Below, piece by piece: positions 63,129-64,000 of a DNA stretch of 64,000 nt. Each line of letters begins with the position of its first letter. Position 1 is the stretch's first letter. The notes beneath the pieces are model-generated. The model worked only from the letters and a program-made list of their open reading frames with translations, did not search any database and was not told the DNA's origin. Source of the DNA: Ifrita kowaldi (Eukaryota; Chordata; Aves; Passeriformes; Cinclosomatidae); the NCBI GenBank assembly GCA_013398055.1, contig VZRS01007388.1, forward strand, positions 210,240 through 274,239, written 5' to 3'. Made by a program: the position numbers and the translations under genes.

Positions 63129-63634
63129 AGTCCGCCTGTACTTGGCACTGGTGAGGTCGCACCTCGAGTCCTGTTTTCAGTTTTGGGCTCCTCACTACAA
63201 GAAAGACACTGAGGTGCTGGAGAGTGTCCAGAGAAGGGCAACTGAGCTGGTGAAGGATCTGGTGAAGGACCTGGAACAGAAGTCTGATGAGGAGCATCTG
63301 AGGGAGCTGATGTTTAGCCTGGAGAAAAGATGGCTCAGGGGACACCTTATTACTCTCTACAACTGCCTGAAAGGAGGGTGTAATGAGATCGGGGTCTGTC
63401 TCTTCTCCCAAGGAAGAAGTGATAGGACAAGAGGAAATGGCCTGAGATTCTGCCAGGGAGGGTTTCTTCACATGAAGGGTGGTCAGGCAATGGAATAGGT
63501 TACCCAGGGAAGTGTTGGAATCACTATCCCTCAAAGTGGTCAGAAATCATATGGATGTGGCACTTGGGGACATGGCTTAGTGGTGAACACGCAGTGCTGA
63601 ATTAATGGTTGGACTTAATGATTTTATGATTCGA
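63129..63634 (+). mobile_element. CR1 LINE, 5'-truncated, with readable ORF2 tail
   Basis: The frame at 63,142-63,498 reads FQFWAPHYKKDTEVLESVQR, then RATELVKDL, LRELMFSLEKRWLRGHLITL, YNCLKGGCNE and DRTRGNGLRF. This is the classic C-terminal part of CR1 ORF2 after the reverse transcriptase. The 3' UTR follows (GGGGACATGGCTTAGTGGTG, then TTAATGGTTGGACTTAATG). A tandem VKDL duplication and a later loss of frame show decay. A 185-codon minus-strand frame overlapping it is only its antisense shadow. Confidence 0.92.
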
Positions 63635-63674
63635 AAGTGACATCATCTGCATTCCACCCTCACCCCTCGTGGTT

Positions 63675-63734
63675 TTTTTTTTCCCCACAGGTTTTCAAGA
63701 GGCTTACGCTTCTCGCTTGTATTGCGTAAATAAA
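63675..63734 (+). promoter_or_regulatory. 3' splice-site-like signal followed by AATAAA
   Basis: T-rich tract plus CCCCACAG (AG at 63,689-63,690), then 38 bp later AATAAA at 63,729-63,734. This could be a short terminal exon of a + strand non-coding transcript. Poly-pyrimidine plus AG also arises by chance, so the support is weak. Confidence 0.25.
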
Positions 63735-64000
63735 CATTTTAACTTATTCGGAGGATGAAAGCTATTCCCCAGGGCAAAGCCTGCCCCTTTCAGACGAACA
63801 GCTGCCGCCCAGCGAGGAGTGTGCAGGAAAGAACAGACGATGCTGGGTGCCCAGGGGCTCCGCAGCAGCATCCGGACAGCCATGGCCCATCCCCAGGCAG
63901 GCCACACGGGGTGCCCCGTCCCCCACCAGCTTTCCCGCCGCTGCCGGGCGGCTCCACCCCGCCACCGCCCCGCGCCCCTCCTCTCTGTTCCTTCCTCCTC
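63735..64000. promoter_or_regulatory. GC-rich edge, possible start of a CpG island
   Basis: GC content and CpG density climb towards the window end, with GCCGCTGCCGGGCGG and CCCGCCACCGCCCCGCGCCC near 63,937-63,977. It looks like the upstream flank of a promoter lying past the edge. CDCA7L in + orientation would fit amniote gene order, but no coding sequence is visible. Confidence 0.45.

Noticed and set aside
62977..63534. 185-codon minus-strand frame
   Set aside because: It is antisense to a recognisable CR1 ORF2 tail on +, so it is a shadow frame.
1..64000. CRISPR arrays, operons, phage or IS elements
   Set aside because: No regularly spaced repeats or prokaryotic gene organisation; the retroelements and splice signals are clearly avian.

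Overview
The window is nuclear DNA from a bird, most probably a songbird. The signs are several CR1 LINE fragments with the typical avian 3' ends, a SINE with a tRNA-Ile-like head and a CR1-like tail (the structure of the passerine SINE TguSINE1), vertebrate splice signals, long non-coding stretches and one GC-rich CpG-island locus. There are no bacterial features (operons, ribosome binding sites, CRISPR, IS elements). Nearly all open reading frames here are chance.

Bases 1-3,791 hold the 3' end of one protein-coding gene on the + strand: a 55-bp penultimate coding exon (216-270), a 3.4-kb intron and the terminal coding exon (3,673-3,791, stop included). The spliced peptide is the C-terminus of an EPAC/RAPGEF-family Rap exchange factor, best matched to RAPGEF5. 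A 3' UTR of perhaps 3.3 kb follows, with several poly(A) hexamers; the paired ATTAAA/AATAAA at 7,062-7,076 is the most plausible distal site.

Bases 7,100-47,290 are intergenic and populated by decayed retroelements. They comprise a tRNA-Ile/CR1 SINE (9,230-9,375), a minus-strand LTR-like promoter region (about 9,656-10,060), three related solo LTRs (19,840-20,297 and 25,255-25,705 on minus, 40,105-40,568 on plus), and CR1 fragments at 22,836-23,215 (+), 30,181-31,330 (-), 33,330-33,500 (+) and 39,720-40,745 (-). The third solo LTR sits inside the last CR1, with an exact 4-bp target duplication.

Bases 47,292-50,175 are a GC-rich CpG-island locus that appears twice in pieces, joined by single N bases and a 207-N gap. 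The layout (left-flank copy, island, right-flank copy, N, left-flank copy, partial island, gap, right-flank copy) is best read as two haplotypes placed in series, i.e. a false duplication. The island carries a consensus 5' splice site on + (47,981), so it may be the promoter and first exon of an unlisted transcript.

Bases 50,176-63,128 show no gene. A CR1 with a readable ORF2 tail lies at 63,129-63,634, then a good 3' splice-site-like signal and an AATAAA (63,675-63,734), then rising GC content to the end. In other amniotes CDCA7L follows RAPGEF5 in the same orientation, so the window edge or the 47.9-kb island could be its 5' region; no CDCA7L coding sequence was recognised. I found no clearly new biological system; the most informative items are the assembly duplication, the dated nested insertion and the possible unannotated transcript.
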